Origin: Clostridia bacterium
Lineage (GTDB): Bacteria > Bacillota > Clostridia > Christensenellales > CAG-1252
Reading direction: 5' to 3'
DNA: 64,000 nt
Assembly: GCA_024685775.1 (NCBI GenBank)
Contig: JAIKVL010000025.1
Span: 18,626 to 82,625, forward strand
In this document: positions 35,149-43,834 of the stretch, one piece after another
How the letters are laid out: each line of letters opens with the position of its first letter
Numbering within the stretch: position 1 is the first letter of the stretch
Translations under genes and position numbers: made by a program
The notes under the pieces: model-generated
Database searches by the model: none
What the model saw: only the letters and a program-made list of their open reading frames with translations
Told to the model about the DNA's origin: nothing

Positions 35149-36255
35149 TTATGCGTCGCCGAGGCGGACGGTCAATTTCAAATCGAGAGAGAGCCTTTGC
35201 GGCTCTCTTTTTTCGCCGAACTTTTTATGATATTTTCCCGCAAGCGAATAGATGTCCAACCCCTTTTCCGCTTCTTCGAAATAGGCGTTTTCCATTACGC
35301 CGCGAATATACTTTTTCGTGTGTTCGATCACGAAGGCGTCGGGGATCTCTTTCGCGCTTTTTTTTACGGATTGCGTGACGACGTTTACGAAGTACAGGCA
35401 GCAAAGCGAGATCTTCCCGCTTCTTTCGATCTTCCACCAAGTAAGCGACCGCTTTACGTTGACGTCCATAAATCCTTCGTCCGTCTTGATCGGCAGGAGC
35501 ATTCCTTCCGCTTGCGCCGAAAGCCCGATCGCGGCGGTCACGTTCTCTCCCGTAATTACGCCTTTCCCGTCTTTGTAAAACAAGACGGTTTTCGAGCAAT
35601 CGAACGCGTAATTCCGTTCGTCGCCGCCCGTGTCCGCGCCGCCGATCGCTTTCGGGACGGGGATCGCCTCGACCCAAGGAAGATAGGGCGTGACGCCTTT
35701 CGTCTCGAAATTCGTGACGAAACTTTTTAAGGTCGCCGTCGGGTGTCCGCCCGTCGAACAGTTGATCTTGTTCAGCTGTTGCAGATAGACCGAAGACGCG
35801 CCTTGCACCGAGACGCTTCTTTCGAGCGTTTCTTTCGCCGTCCCTTTGACCGCCATGACCGCGACGTCGTCCATAACGGAGTCTTCGTTGAAAAGTTCGG
35901 TCGCGATCCCTTTTACGCCGTTTTTCGTGAGTCTTTCTCCGAATATCACCATGTGGCAATGGAAGTAAGCGGGTTTATAGGCGGTCGTTCGCGCGATCCG
36001 ATCCATCGCGCCGATCAGCGTGGACGCCTTTCCCGACATGATCGCATAGCGATTCGGCGCGCCGGGAGCCGAGCTTTCGCCCGCCACCGCGATCTGGACG
36101 GTGACTTCGACTTCCCCGTCTTCCGTCTCGTCGATCCCCATTCCGATGACGATCGCTTTATTCAAAATGGGTTGGGAGACGATCAGGTTCCCGACGATCG
36201 CCACGGCGACCACGAGCAAAGCGATCTTCATGATTCGTTTCGTGCGCGTCTTCAT
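35149..36255 (-). CDS. Spore germination protein GerC family, no lipobox
   Basis: 368 residues of the Ger(x)C family, the third subunit of germinant receptors in the spore inner membrane. Seen: ILNKAIVIGMGIDETEDGEVEVTVQIA at the N-terminus, AYFHCHMVIFGE, and the C-terminal domain with ISLCCLYFVNVVTQSVKK. Canonical GerC proteins are lipoproteins with a GCWD motif after the signal; here that position reads VSQPILNKA and no cysteine follows the hydrophobic segment (about residues 10-27), so it should stay as a single-pass membrane protein. It overlaps gerB by four bases (ATGA) and has AAAGGAG as ribosome binding site. Confidence 0.9.
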   Translation of the reverse strand: MKTRTKRIMKIALLVVAVAIVGNLIVSQPILNKAIVIGMGIDETEDGEVEVTVQIAVAGESSAPGAPNRYAIMSGKASTLIGAMDRIARTTAYKPAYFHCHMVIFGERLTKNGVKGIATELFNEDSVMDDVAVMAVKGTAKETLERSVSVQGASSVYLQQLNKINCSTGGHPTATLKSFVTNFETKGVTPYLPWVEAIPVPKAIGGADTGGDERNYAFDCSKTVLFYKDGKGVITGENVTAAIGLSAQAEGMLLPIKTDEGFMDVNVKRSLTWWKIERSGKISLCCLYFVNVVTQSVKKSAKEIPDAFVIEHTKKYIRGVMENAYFEEAEKGLDIYSLAGKYHKKFGEKREPQRLSLDLKLTVRLGDA

Positions 36256-37451
36256 TTCGCGTTCTCCTTTCTTTCAGGGGTCGCGAAGATCCCGAGCGCG
36301 ACGGTCAAAAGGGTGATCGCGATCGACGCGACGTTTGCGATCTTCGTCATAAAGGAGACGTAATCGCCTTCTTCATCCAAAAACACGGTCGAAAGAAAGA
36401 GCGCGGCGATCCCGAGGAAGGCGAAGCAGGAAAAATCCTTTTTTACTTGCATTCCCGCGCTTTCCCGCAAATGGCACAAACATTCCCTTCCCGACAGAAA
36501 GACGAGGGAAAGATAGATCACGCCGACGATCGCCCAAAGAAAGATCACGGGCCAGTCCGCCGAGCCGAGTTCGTCCGCATTCGCTTTGAAGGTGCTGAGT
36601 TTGATGAAAGCGAAGTCGGTCATCTTCGCCGCGTCGCCGTAGACCGAGGTGAAGATCGCGTAAAAGACGAGGACGAGCGCGAGCGAAAAGAACAGCGCGG
36701 CGAAGGCGATCTTCTTTTTATGCGAGGTTCCTTGGCTTGCGCCCGACGGCTCCTTTTCGGGATTTTCATCGAGCGACGGATCGGGCGCGACCTCGCGCTT
36801 TTCGAGACCGTTTTTCTTTATGCCCGACAGGTCGAGAAAACAGACGACCGCCGCGTCGCCGAACCAAGCGAACGAAAAGAAGACGCCTTTCGAGAATCCG
36901 TCGAAATCGGCGTTGAAGATTGCGAGGAAATTGAAAAAGTCGCCTTTGGTCGTCGTAAAGATCAGAATAAAAAGAAAGACGAAGACTGCCAGCCACAGAA
37001 AGACTTCGAGGACGCGCCCGATGCCCGCGAATCCTTTAGACGCAAGCAGGACGCAGGCGAGGAGATAGACGGCGGCGATCGGAAGGACGGGGATTCCTTC
37101 GAAAAGCGACAGCGCGTAGTACGAGGAGATCTCTCTCGTAAAGGCGGCGATCTTGATCAAAAAGAACGCGAGATAAAGGCTCGCGAAGGCGATGCGGACG
37201 GGCTTTTTGAGAGCAAGGCGAAACAGTCCTCCCGCTTTCGCGATCTCGGCTGCGAAAAACAGCGTCGCGCTTTCGAAAAGGACGAGCAGAGCGGCGACCC
37301 AGATCGCTTTGCTCCCCGCCGCGCCCGCGAGGACGGACGGCAGCGTGCAAAACTTCGTCGCGGTGAGAAGGACGATCGCAATCAGGGCGAATTCGGCGTA
37401 GGAGACCTTTCGCGTCTCGGAAAGTTGAACGTTACTGACGTCCGGTTTCAT
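36252..37451 (-). CDS. Spore germination permease, GerB (GerAB) family
   Basis: 399 residues with about ten membrane helices, APC-superfamily fold; it forms the germinant-binding channel part of the receptor. The N-terminus (VSYAEFALIAIVLLTATKFCTLPSVL) matches the family start. A polar insert between helices 6 and 7 (about residues 220-250: EKREVAPDPSLDENPEKEPSG...) is longer and more charged than usual. It overlaps gerA by 20 bases and gerC by four, so the three subunits are translationally coupled. Ribosome binding site GGAGGA. Confidence 0.9.
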   Translation of the reverse strand: MKPDVSNVQLSETRKVSYAEFALIAIVLLTATKFCTLPSVLAGAAGSKAIWVAALLVLFESATLFFAAEIAKAGGLFRLALKKPVRIAFASLYLAFFLIKIAAFTREISSYYALSLFEGIPVLPIAAVYLLACVLLASKGFAGIGRVLEVFLWLAVFVFLFILIFTTTKGDFFNFLAIFNADFDGFSKGVFFSFAWFGDAAVVCFLDLSGIKKNGLEKREVAPDPSLDENPEKEPSGASQGTSHKKKIAFAALFFSLALVLVFYAIFTSVYGDAAKMTDFAFIKLSTFKANADELGSADWPVIFLWAIVGVIYLSLVFLSGRECLCHLRESAGMQVKKDFSCFAFLGIAALFLSTVFLDEEGDYVSFMTKIANVASIAITLLTVALGIFATPERKENAK

Positions 37452-38916
37452 TAGGATCCTCCGTTTCGCCGAGTTTTTCGAGTAAAAAGTCGTCTTTCTT
37501 TATCCGTTTCGGGTTTTGATTGTCGATCGAAAACGGGCGGTCGTCCATATCGTAAAGCTCGCGTTTTACGAATCCGTCCTTCAAGTCGCCGCCGACGAAA
37601 GGCGCGTAGGGGCTGAGATAGTTCGCGCCGAAACTTTGCAGGGTGACGAGGTGTCCGACCAAAAGGACGAGGGCGAGGATGATCCCGAGAAGACCGAGAA
37701 GCGCGGCGGTCGCCACGAACAAAAGGCGCAGAATGCTGTACGTTCCGACGTCGTCCGGGACGAGGTACAGCCCGATCGAAGAAAGCGCGGTCACGAGGAC
37801 GGCGGGCGAACTCAAAAGCCCCGCGCTGACCGCCGTCTCTCCGAGTACGATCGCGCCGACGACGGACAAAGCCATTCCGACGTACTTCGGCATGCGGACG
37901 CTCGCCTCGTTCAGAATATCGAAGATCAAGAGGACGAGGATCATTTCGAGGGTCGGGGAAAGCGGAGTCCCGTTCGTGCTGTTGATGATCGTGATCAGAA
38001 ATTTCAAAGGCAGGACTTGATATTGAAATTCCTGAACGGCGACGAACGCCGCGGGTAAAAACAGGGCGAAGATCGCCGCGAAAAGTCTTAAAAAGCGCGT
38101 GACCGTTACGCGCGCGTTCCTTTTAAAATAATCCTGACTGTCTTGAAAGCTTTCGATCAGGATATGCGGGACGGTCAGCGCGATCGGGCTTCCGTCCGAG
38201 AGGACGGCGACTCTTCCTTCGAGGAGCTTCGCCGCGACGACGTCCGGTTTCTCGATCGACCCGACTTGCGGGAAAAGCGAGGTCGGCGCATCCTCGATGA
38301 ATTTTGTCAGATAGGAGCTGTCGATGACGCCGTCGATCTCGATATGCGATAACCGCTCGTTGACGAGGTCGACCGTCTTTTTCGCCGCGACGTCCGATAG
38401 ATAGCAGACGAAGACTTTCGTCCCGCTGTACTTCCCGATGATTTGTTCCTTTATGACGAGGCGCTTGTTTTTCAGGCGGCGGCGAAGAAGCGACGCATTG
38501 ATCGAGATATCTTCGGTAAACCCTTCGCGCGGACCTTTGAGGACGCTGCTTGTCGGCGGTTCCGAAACGCTCCTGCGTTCGTACTTTTTGACCGAGAAGA
38601 CGTAAAGATTTTCGTCGCCTTCGATCAAAAGAGCGGTCGCACCTTCCGCGATCATGCTTTCCGCTTCTTCGAGGTTTTGCGTGATCCGAACGGGCGCGGT
38701 CGTAAAAACTTTTTCGTGGATGTTCTCTTTCGTTAACTCTCCTTTTAATAAGGATAGCGGGCGCATAACGTTGTTTTCGAGGAGTTCTTTATCGCAAAGC
38801 GTATCGAACGTGACGTACATCGCGGGGCGACCGCCCGCTTCGGAGGGGCAGAAGGTCAGGTCCGAGCTTTCGCCGAAATCCGCTTTGATCCGTTCTTTTG
38901 ATTCTTTCAGCAGCAT
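37432..38916 (-). CDS. Spore germination protein GerA family
   Basis: 494 residues from ATG 38916. The soluble N-terminal domain pair (about residues 1-240) has the family segments VLKGPREGFTEDISINASLLRRRLKNKRLV, DGVIDSSYLTKFIEDAPTSLFPQVGSIEKPDVVAAKLLEGRVAVLSDGSP; five to six membrane helices follow (about 250-440, with PTLEMILVLLIFDILNEASVRMP) and a polar tail. GerA is the largest receptor subunit and, with GerB, forms the nutrient-gated ion channel. The frame continues upstream to 39057, but ATG 38916 gives the usual N-terminus and lies right behind a sigma-G-like promoter. Germinant unknown. Confidence 0.93.
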   Translation of the reverse strand: MLLKESKERIKADFGESSDLTFCPSEAGGRPAMYVTFDTLCDKELLENNVMRPLSLLKGELTKENIHEKVFTTAPVRITQNLEEAESMIAEGATALLIEGDENLYVFSVKKYERRSVSEPPTSSVLKGPREGFTEDISINASLLRRRLKNKRLVIKEQIIGKYSGTKVFVCYLSDVAAKKTVDLVNERLSHIEIDGVIDSSYLTKFIEDAPTSLFPQVGSIEKPDVVAAKLLEGRVAVLSDGSPIALTVPHILIESFQDSQDYFKRNARVTVTRFLRLFAAIFALFLPAAFVAVQEFQYQVLPLKFLITIINSTNGTPLSPTLEMILVLLIFDILNEASVRMPKYVGMALSVVGAIVLGETAVSAGLLSSPAVLVTALSSIGLYLVPDDVGTYSILRLLFVATAALLGLLGIILALVLLVGHLVTLQSFGANYLSPYAPFVGGDLKDGFVKRELYDMDDRPFSIDNQNPKRIKKDDFLLEKLGETEDPNETGRQ

Positions 38917-38921
38917 AGGCG

Positions 38922-38950
38922 TAGTATGGGAAAGAAAGGAAAAAATATGA
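38922..38950 (-). promoter_or_regulatory. Sigma-G-like promoter of the ger operon
   Basis: On the minus strand TCATA (38950-38946), 17 bases, then CATACTA (38928-38922), an exact match to the sigma-G -10 consensus and four of five in the -35 (GHATR). The gerA ATG follows five bases after the -10. Forespore expression is exactly what is known for ger operons. Confidence 0.65.
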
Positions 38951-39097
38951 GATCGCGCCGAAAAAAGAGCGGGTGATCGCGTTTCCGATCCGAAAAACGG
39001 AAGACCGCGTCGGATTTCCTTAAAAAGGTCGGAGCGCGCGGAAGTTTGGGGCGACACGTTCTTACAAAAAATGACAGCTCGGAATTACGAGCACGTA

Positions 39098-39126
39098 TTG
39101 ACAAACCCGCGTCCGTGTGGTAATAT
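39098..39126 (+). promoter_or_regulatory. Promoter of the large lipoprotein gene
   Basis: TTGACA (39098-39103), 17 bases, TAATAT (39121-39126); then TTGGAGG as ribosome binding site before ATG 39161. Confidence 0.85.
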
Positions 39127-39160
39127 GGATATACAAAAATCTTTTTTTGGAGGTTTAACT

Positions 39161-41752
39161 ATGAAGAAAAAGTTTGGCATAATTTTAGCCATCCTGCTCT
39201 GTGTGGTTCTGGTTTTGACCTTCGTTGCTTGCGGCGGCAAGAAACCCAGCGAAAACAAACCCGATCCCACGCCGTCTAACAACGAGACCATCAAGGGCGT
39301 AACGGCGGAGCAAGTGGCGGATATGGAAGCTTCCATCGGCGCTTACCTCGACAAATGGCTTCTTGCGAACGCGCAAGACAAAGTCGTCGATCAAACCGCG
39401 CTTTTGCAAGCTGCTATGGAAAAGGTAAAAGAGGATCAGTTCTCGTTTACCGACAGCGATTTGAACGAAGTCACTCCGACGATCCAAGTCAGCTTCTCCG
39501 AATCGACGGGCAAATATAAGGTCGTCCTTTCTTGGAAGAAGGGCGCGGTCAAAAAGACCTTTGAGAAAGAGGCGAAGACCGTTACCTACACCAACTGGGC
39601 GGGCAAGATGAATAAGACGGACGGCTACGAGGCTCTTACCGAAGAAGGCGCGACCGTCGGCGCGATCGATAAGATCGTCAACGCGGCTCTCTCCACCGTC
39701 AACAAAGTCGGCACCAACGCGCAAACCGCGAAGTTCGGCGTGGACGGCAAGATCGGTCTCGAAGTCATGGGTGAAAACTATGGACTTCATATTAAGGGCA
39801 ACGTCGATCTCGCGAACGCGGCGAACACCGAAATCGCGCTTATGCTCGAAGATGAAGACGGCGTGCTCGGCGGCTTGTACTATCAAGGCGCGGCGGAAGA
39901 GAAAGATTGCAAGATCATTCTCCAATACGGTGAGACTTATAAATACATTGATTATGCCATTTTAAATAAGCTTCTCGGCGAGATCATCACGCCGAAAGCG
40001 CAACCGGGCGAGGATTTCCTCCCGACCGGAACTTTGAAAGAGGTTCTCGATGCGTATGAAGTCGACGGCGCCGTCTCCGGCATCGTCGCGAGCGTCATCG
40101 ATATGCTTGCGCAAGGCTATGTCAAAGAAGATGCGGCGGCGAAGACTTCGACCTACCTCGTCGACCTCAACCTCAACACCGTCCTTTCCCAAGTTGCGGA
40201 GCTCGCGGGCGACCTGATTACCCCCGATATGTTCGAAGGAATCCCCTACCTTGAGGACCTCAACATCTCGACGATGCACGGACTCCTCGGTCACGTCACG
40301 ATCGCGGCGACCGTCGCGGGTGAGGACAGAGACGAACTCACCGATTTCGAACTTGCGGTAAACCTCCCCGAATGCACCTTCTACTTCAATGAGGATGAAG
40401 GCAAGGACGCGACCAAGCTCGATATCCCGTCTATCAGCTTCGCGCTGTATCTCAGCGACTTCAACTTCATCACCACCGGTAAGATCGAGAACGTCATCCC
40501 GGCGGCTGCGGCGCAAGCCGAATATTTCAGCCCGACGAACTTCGATATCGGCGGCGATATCTACATCAAAGATACCAACCTCGAACTCGACGACACCTTC
40601 CGCTTCCACTTCGTTTCGAGCGTGAACCCCTTCAAGCCCAGTCAGGCGAAAGGCTCCCTCACGATCACGAAGAATCCGGGCGAAGCTTACGATGCGGAAA
40701 CCGCGAAGAACTTCTTCACCGTTACCTATGAGCAAGCGAGCAAAGTGCTTTGCATCAGCGGCACCGTCCTCGGCATGGAAGATAACGGCGAAGGCATCTA
40801 CACCTATGACTTCGACGCAGGAATGGCGGCGATCGAGACTTGGCTCGGCCTCGACAATTGGCAGGGCATCAAGAAGGACGAGAACGGCGTCATCACCCTC
40901 AAAACGGACGAAGAAGCAAAGCCCGCGATGAAGGCTCTTCTCGATAACAAACTCGCGAAAGCGATCCTCAGCTACTACGGCTCCGTCAAGAATGCGGGCA
41001 AGACCGCTAAGGCGGAAGATGAGAGCGCCGGCGAACAAGGCGGATTCAGCATCAACAAGATCGGCGATTACTTCAACGCGATCAAGGGCATCTACGAAGA
41101 CCTCGTTAAGGACGGCGTCATCGCCATCGGTGAAGATTCCGCTTCCATCGAAGTGACCCCCGCGGTCATCAACAAGGTCACCGATGCGATCAACAAGCTC
41201 AAGATGCTCCCGATGCAACTCCCGACCGACATCAAAGAGCCCAAGTCCGTCAAGGTGTACTTCAACACCGCGGAATACAAAGATCAGCTCTACGTCTACG
41301 TTGAGGTTGACGACGTCAAAGTCGTAGTCCTCTTCGACGGCTCGAAAGAAAATGAGTTTGACATCAACGTGACCGTCACCACCGACAACAGGATCTACAC
41401 CTGCAACGTCATCGCGGAAGACGAAGGCGCGGCGAGCTTCACCGTCAAGTTCAAGGTCACCGACCTTGCGGGCGCTGTGAAGAGCGACACCCAAGTTACC
41501 TTCTCCAAGTTCTTCTTCAACTGGGGCGATCGTAACGACGACAAGCTCAAGAGCTTCACCGCCGAACAAATCGAAGGTGCGGAAGCGATCTTTGCGGATG
41601 ACGGCGTCGCGACCAACCTCGTGAAAGAAATCGTCAAATTCCTGAATAAGGATTCCGTCGAGCCCACCGTTGAAGAGATCGCGAAGATGTTCATCGACGT
41701 GGTCTTCGGTGACACGAGCATCAAAAGTTTGGTCAACTCCCAAATGAAATAA
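39161..41752 (+). CDS. Large predicted lipoprotein, unknown function
   Basis: 863 residues from ATG 39161. Signal peptide (about residues 1-21) with lipobox FVAC-GG (Cys near residue 22), then a Lys/Pro/Asn-rich linker (KKPSENKPDPTPSNNET) typical of Gram-positive lipoproteins. The rest is a mostly beta-strand, acidic and lysine-rich sequence without transmembrane segments or a recognised domain; there are long alternating hydrophobic/polar stretches around LALMLEDEDGVLGGLYYQG and KVYFNTAEYKDQLYVYVEVDD that suggest elongated lipid- or polymer-binding beta folds. Codon use is very regular, as in a highly expressed gene. Monocistronic between its own promoter and terminator. Confidence 0.7.
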   Translation: MKKKFGIILAILLCVVLVLTFVACGGKKPSENKPDPTPSNNETIKGVTAEQVADMEASIGAYLDKWLLANAQDKVVDQTALLQAAMEKVKEDQFSFTDSDLNEVTPTIQVSFSESTGKYKVVLSWKKGAVKKTFEKEAKTVTYTNWAGKMNKTDGYEALTEEGATVGAIDKIVNAALSTVNKVGTNAQTAKFGVDGKIGLEVMGENYGLHIKGNVDLANAANTEIALMLEDEDGVLGGLYYQGAAEEKDCKIILQYGETYKYIDYAILNKLLGEIITPKAQPGEDFLPTGTLKEVLDAYEVDGAVSGIVASVIDMLAQGYVKEDAAAKTSTYLVDLNLNTVLSQVAELAGDLITPDMFEGIPYLEDLNISTMHGLLGHVTIAATVAGEDRDELTDFELAVNLPECTFYFNEDEGKDATKLDIPSISFALYLSDFNFITTGKIENVIPAAAAQAEYFSPTNFDIGGDIYIKDTNLELDDTFRFHFVSSVNPFKPSQAKGSLTITKNPGEAYDAETAKNFFTVTYEQASKVLCISGTVLGMEDNGEGIYTYDFDAGMAAIETWLGLDNWQGIKKDENGVITLKTDEEAKPAMKALLDNKLAKAILSYYGSVKNAGKTAKAEDESAGEQGGFSINKIGDYFNAIKGIYEDLVKDGVIAIGEDSASIEVTPAVINKVTDAINKLKMLPMQLPTDIKEPKSVKVYFNTAEYKDQLYVYVEVDDVKVVVLFDGSKENEFDINVTVTTDNRIYTCNVIAEDEGAASFTVKFKVTDLAGAVKSDTQVTFSKFFFNWGDRNDDKLKSFTAEQIEGAEAIFADDGVATNLVKEIVKFLNKDSVEPTVEEIAKMFIDVVFGDTSIKSLVNSQMK

Positions 41753-41778
41753 GGGATTTGATCTGACCGAAACAAACC

Positions 41779-41810
41779 AAGCGCGCTGCCGGAAGGCGGC
41801 GCGCTTCTTT
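41779..41810 (+). terminator. Terminator after the large lipoprotein
   Basis: AAGCGCGC...GCGCGCTT with an inner GCC-GGAA-GGC stem, followed by CTTTGTTTG. Confidence 0.8.
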
Positions 41811-41820
41811 GTTTGTTGCC

Positions 41821-41849
41821 TTGACTTTTTCGTTGTTTTCGGTTAATGT
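41821..41849 (+). promoter_or_regulatory. Probable promoter of mscS
   Basis: TTGACT (41821-41826), 17 bases, TAATGT (41844-41849); AAGGAG follows seven bases before ATG 41873. Confidence 0.5.
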
Positions 41850-41872
41850 GTAATAAGAAAAAGGAGTTTTCT

Positions 41873-42871
41873 ATGGATTGGAGCGCATTTTGGAATAAGG
41901 TCAAAAGCTTTTTCGTCGGGAACGTTTGGAATATCGTTCGCTTTTTTGCCGTCCTCTTGATCGGCATTATTCTGATCAAAGTATTGATGGCTGCGTTTCG
42001 GAAGATCTTTTCGAAGACGAAGATGGAATCCGTCGCTCAAAACTTCCTGCTTGCGATCATCAAATTCCTGCTTGCGCTCGTCCTCGTGCTTGCGCTTCTG
42101 GCGATCGTCGGGGTCGAACTGACGGGCGTTATTACCGCGCTCAGCGCCGCGATCCTCGCGGTCGGGATGGCTCTGCAATCCAATATAGCGAACGTGGCGA
42201 ACGGGATCGTCATCGTCGCGAATAAGATGTTCAAGAAGGGCGACTATATCATCGTGGACGGAAAGGAAGGTTCGATCATCGAGATCAATTTTCTTTTTAC
42301 GACGCTTTTTACGCCCGATAATAAAAAGATCACCGTTCCCAATTCGATGATCGTGAACAGCTCGGTCGTGAATGCGGGCGCGAATCCCCGTCGCAGGGTG
42401 AATTTCGATATTCCCGTCGCTTATGAGTCGGACGTCGAACTCGTTAAAAAGACCGTTACGGACGTTATGCGCTCTTACGGCAAGATCTATCTCGATCCCG
42501 AACCGTTCTGCAAGCTCAAAACCTTCGACGCGAGCAGTCTCGGATTCTTTGCGTACTGCTGGTGCGACTCTTCGGATTATTGGGACGTCTATTATTACGT
42601 CGTCGAGCACGTCTACAACGAGTTTAAGAAAAACGGCATTTCGATCCCGTTCCAGCAGGTCGAAGTTCGCGAGCGAAAGGACGCCGTCGTTCCTCCGTTC
42701 GACCCCGCGCCTCTTCCGGAGCGCATCGAAAAGGATCGCCCCGTCGAGACGGATCGGCTTTCCGAGATCAAAAAGCATTACGAAGAAAGGATCGAAAGGC
42801 TGGAAGCCGCGCGCAGGGAAAAAGCGGAAAAGAGGACGAAAAAGAAAGCCGAGAAGCAGGCGAAAGACTGA
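41873..42871 (+). CDS. Small-conductance mechanosensitive channel MscS
   Basis: 332 residues. Three membrane helices (about 20-42, 60-82, 85-108); the pore helix contains GVITALSAAILAVGMALQSNIANVANGIVIV, the MscS TM3 pattern with alternating Gly/Ala, followed by the beta domain (FKKGDYIIVDGKEGSIIEINFLFTTLFTPDNKKITVPNSMI) and the alpha/beta cage. The C-terminus adds an unusual basic coiled-coil tail (SEIKKHYEERIERLEAARREKAEKRTKK). It opens under membrane tension to release solutes during osmotic down-shock. A shorter start than the frame allows (41846) is chosen for the AAGGAG site. Confidence 0.92.
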   Translation: MDWSAFWNKVKSFFVGNVWNIVRFFAVLLIGIILIKVLMAAFRKIFSKTKMESVAQNFLLAIIKFLLALVLVLALLAIVGVELTGVITALSAAILAVGMALQSNIANVANGIVIVANKMFKKGDYIIVDGKEGSIIEINFLFTTLFTPDNKKITVPNSMIVNSSVVNAGANPRRRVNFDIPVAYESDVELVKKTVTDVMRSYGKIYLDPEPFCKLKTFDASSLGFFAYCWCDSSDYWDVYYYVVEHVYNEFKKNGISIPFQQVEVRERKDAVVPPFDPAPLPERIEKDRPVETDRLSEIKKHYEERIERLEAARREKAEKRTKKKAEKQAKD

Positions 42872-42874
42872 AAT

Positions 42875-42915
42875 AAAAAAGGATCTTACCGAAAGTGGGC
42901 GAGATCCTTTTTTTT
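42875..42915. terminator. Bidirectional terminator after mscS
   Basis: AAAAAAGGATCT and AGATCCTTTTTT around a 15-base loop, ending in eight T; works for the opposing gene at 42931 as well. Confidence 0.82.
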
Positions 42916-42930
42916 CGGGTTCGAGCAAGA

Positions 42931-43668
42931 TCAAACTTCTTTTATGAACCAGCCGATCTCTTCGTCCTCGGGCGAGGGGAAGAAGGCGGCGTTTTCGAGC
43001 GCGGGCGCCGTTCGAATCCCGTCGATCGCATAGAGGACTTTTTCGCCGTCGCAGCTCTCCGCGATCCCGAGATAAAAGCGTTCGCCGTCTTCTTCGAGGA
43101 CTGCCCATTTGCTTTTCGGGATCGCGTCTTCGAGGAAGGGAAAAGGCGCGCCGTGTTCGACGCGTTCCCGCGCGATCTCTTCTTTCGATAGGACCTTCTC
43201 GGGCGCGGCGATTTCTGCAATCTCCGTCTCAGCGGAGAGCGCGCTTTCGTCAGCCGTCGGCAGGGCTTTCGCGATCTCGGTCGTCGGCTTTTCTCGGTCG
43301 GATTCGTCGCAGTTTCCCCGCTCGTTTGCGTCGGGTGACTTCGGCTCGTCGGGAGCGCCGTTTCCTTGCCTATCTTCGATAAAACGCAGAAGCCGCCATC
43401 TTGCCGAGGCTTCGTCCGAGACCCCGAGCGATCCGAATAACAGCGCTCCGTTCCGTTCCGCGAGAAGGGCGACGGCGTCGCATTTTTTCAAAGAGATCGG
43501 CAAACGAAAAGCCTCGTTTTCTTCGGAAAACGCAAGAATCTTTCCGTTAATCTCCGCCGCTTTGAGGCGCGCGCCCGCCGCAAGAAAGATCGCGGTCGTC
43601 TCCTTCGCGCGCAGGGTCGCCGCACACGCGACGTTTTTGCCTTTCAAAATCATTTTTCCGATAAACAT
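42931..43668 (-). CDS. Conserved-type hypothetical protein
   Basis: 245 residues, not recognised. N-terminal beta-rich part (MILKGKNVACAATLRAKETTAIFLAAG...LKKCDAVALL), an acidic low-complexity linker (about residues 105-165, rich in E, A, P, D), and a C-terminal domain of about 70 residues (PFLEDAIPKSKWAVLEEDGERFYLGIAESCDGEKVLYAIDG...EDEEIGWFIKEV) that looks like a small conserved globular module of Clostridia. No signal peptide or membrane helix, so cytoplasmic. CGGAGGAAAG is the ribosome binding site. Monocistronic. Confidence 0.6.
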   Translation of the reverse strand: MFIGKMILKGKNVACAATLRAKETTAIFLAAGARLKAAEINGKILAFSEENEAFRLPISLKKCDAVALLAERNGALLFGSLGVSDEASARWRLLRFIEDRQGNGAPDEPKSPDANERGNCDESDREKPTTEIAKALPTADESALSAETEIAEIAAPEKVLSKEEIARERVEHGAPFPFLEDAIPKSKWAVLEEDGERFYLGIAESCDGEKVLYAIDGIRTAPALENAAFFPSPEDEEIGWFIKEV

Positions 43669-43753
43669 ACTTTCCTCCGGATCGGTCGATACTCAAACGG
43701 GGCGCATTCGCTTCGGCGAAAGGTCGCTCGTTTGATTTTGTGTCAGAAAATAA

Positions 43754-43782
43754 TTGCAATATTTGCTTTTATATACTATAAT
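43754..43782 (+). promoter_or_regulatory. Promoter of the beta-propeller lipoprotein
   Basis: TTGCAA (43754-43759), 17 bases, TATAAT (43777-43782). CGGGAGATAGG lies before ATG 43835. Confidence 0.8.
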
Positions 43783-43834
43783 TATTTATCGGGGATATAA
43801 TTTATTCCTCTGTAACTCATCGGGAGATAGGAAT

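Noticed and set aside
39962..41743. 593-codon minus-strand frame inside the large lipoprotein gene
   Set aside because: Looks protein-like by hydrophobic content but has no ribosome binding site and mirrors the strongly biased codons of the plus-strand gene, which has promoter, signal peptide and terminator.
43005..43025. tRNA-like GTTCGAATCCC
   Set aside because: It lies within the coding sequence of the hypothetical protein at 42931; no cloverleaf arms could be found around it.
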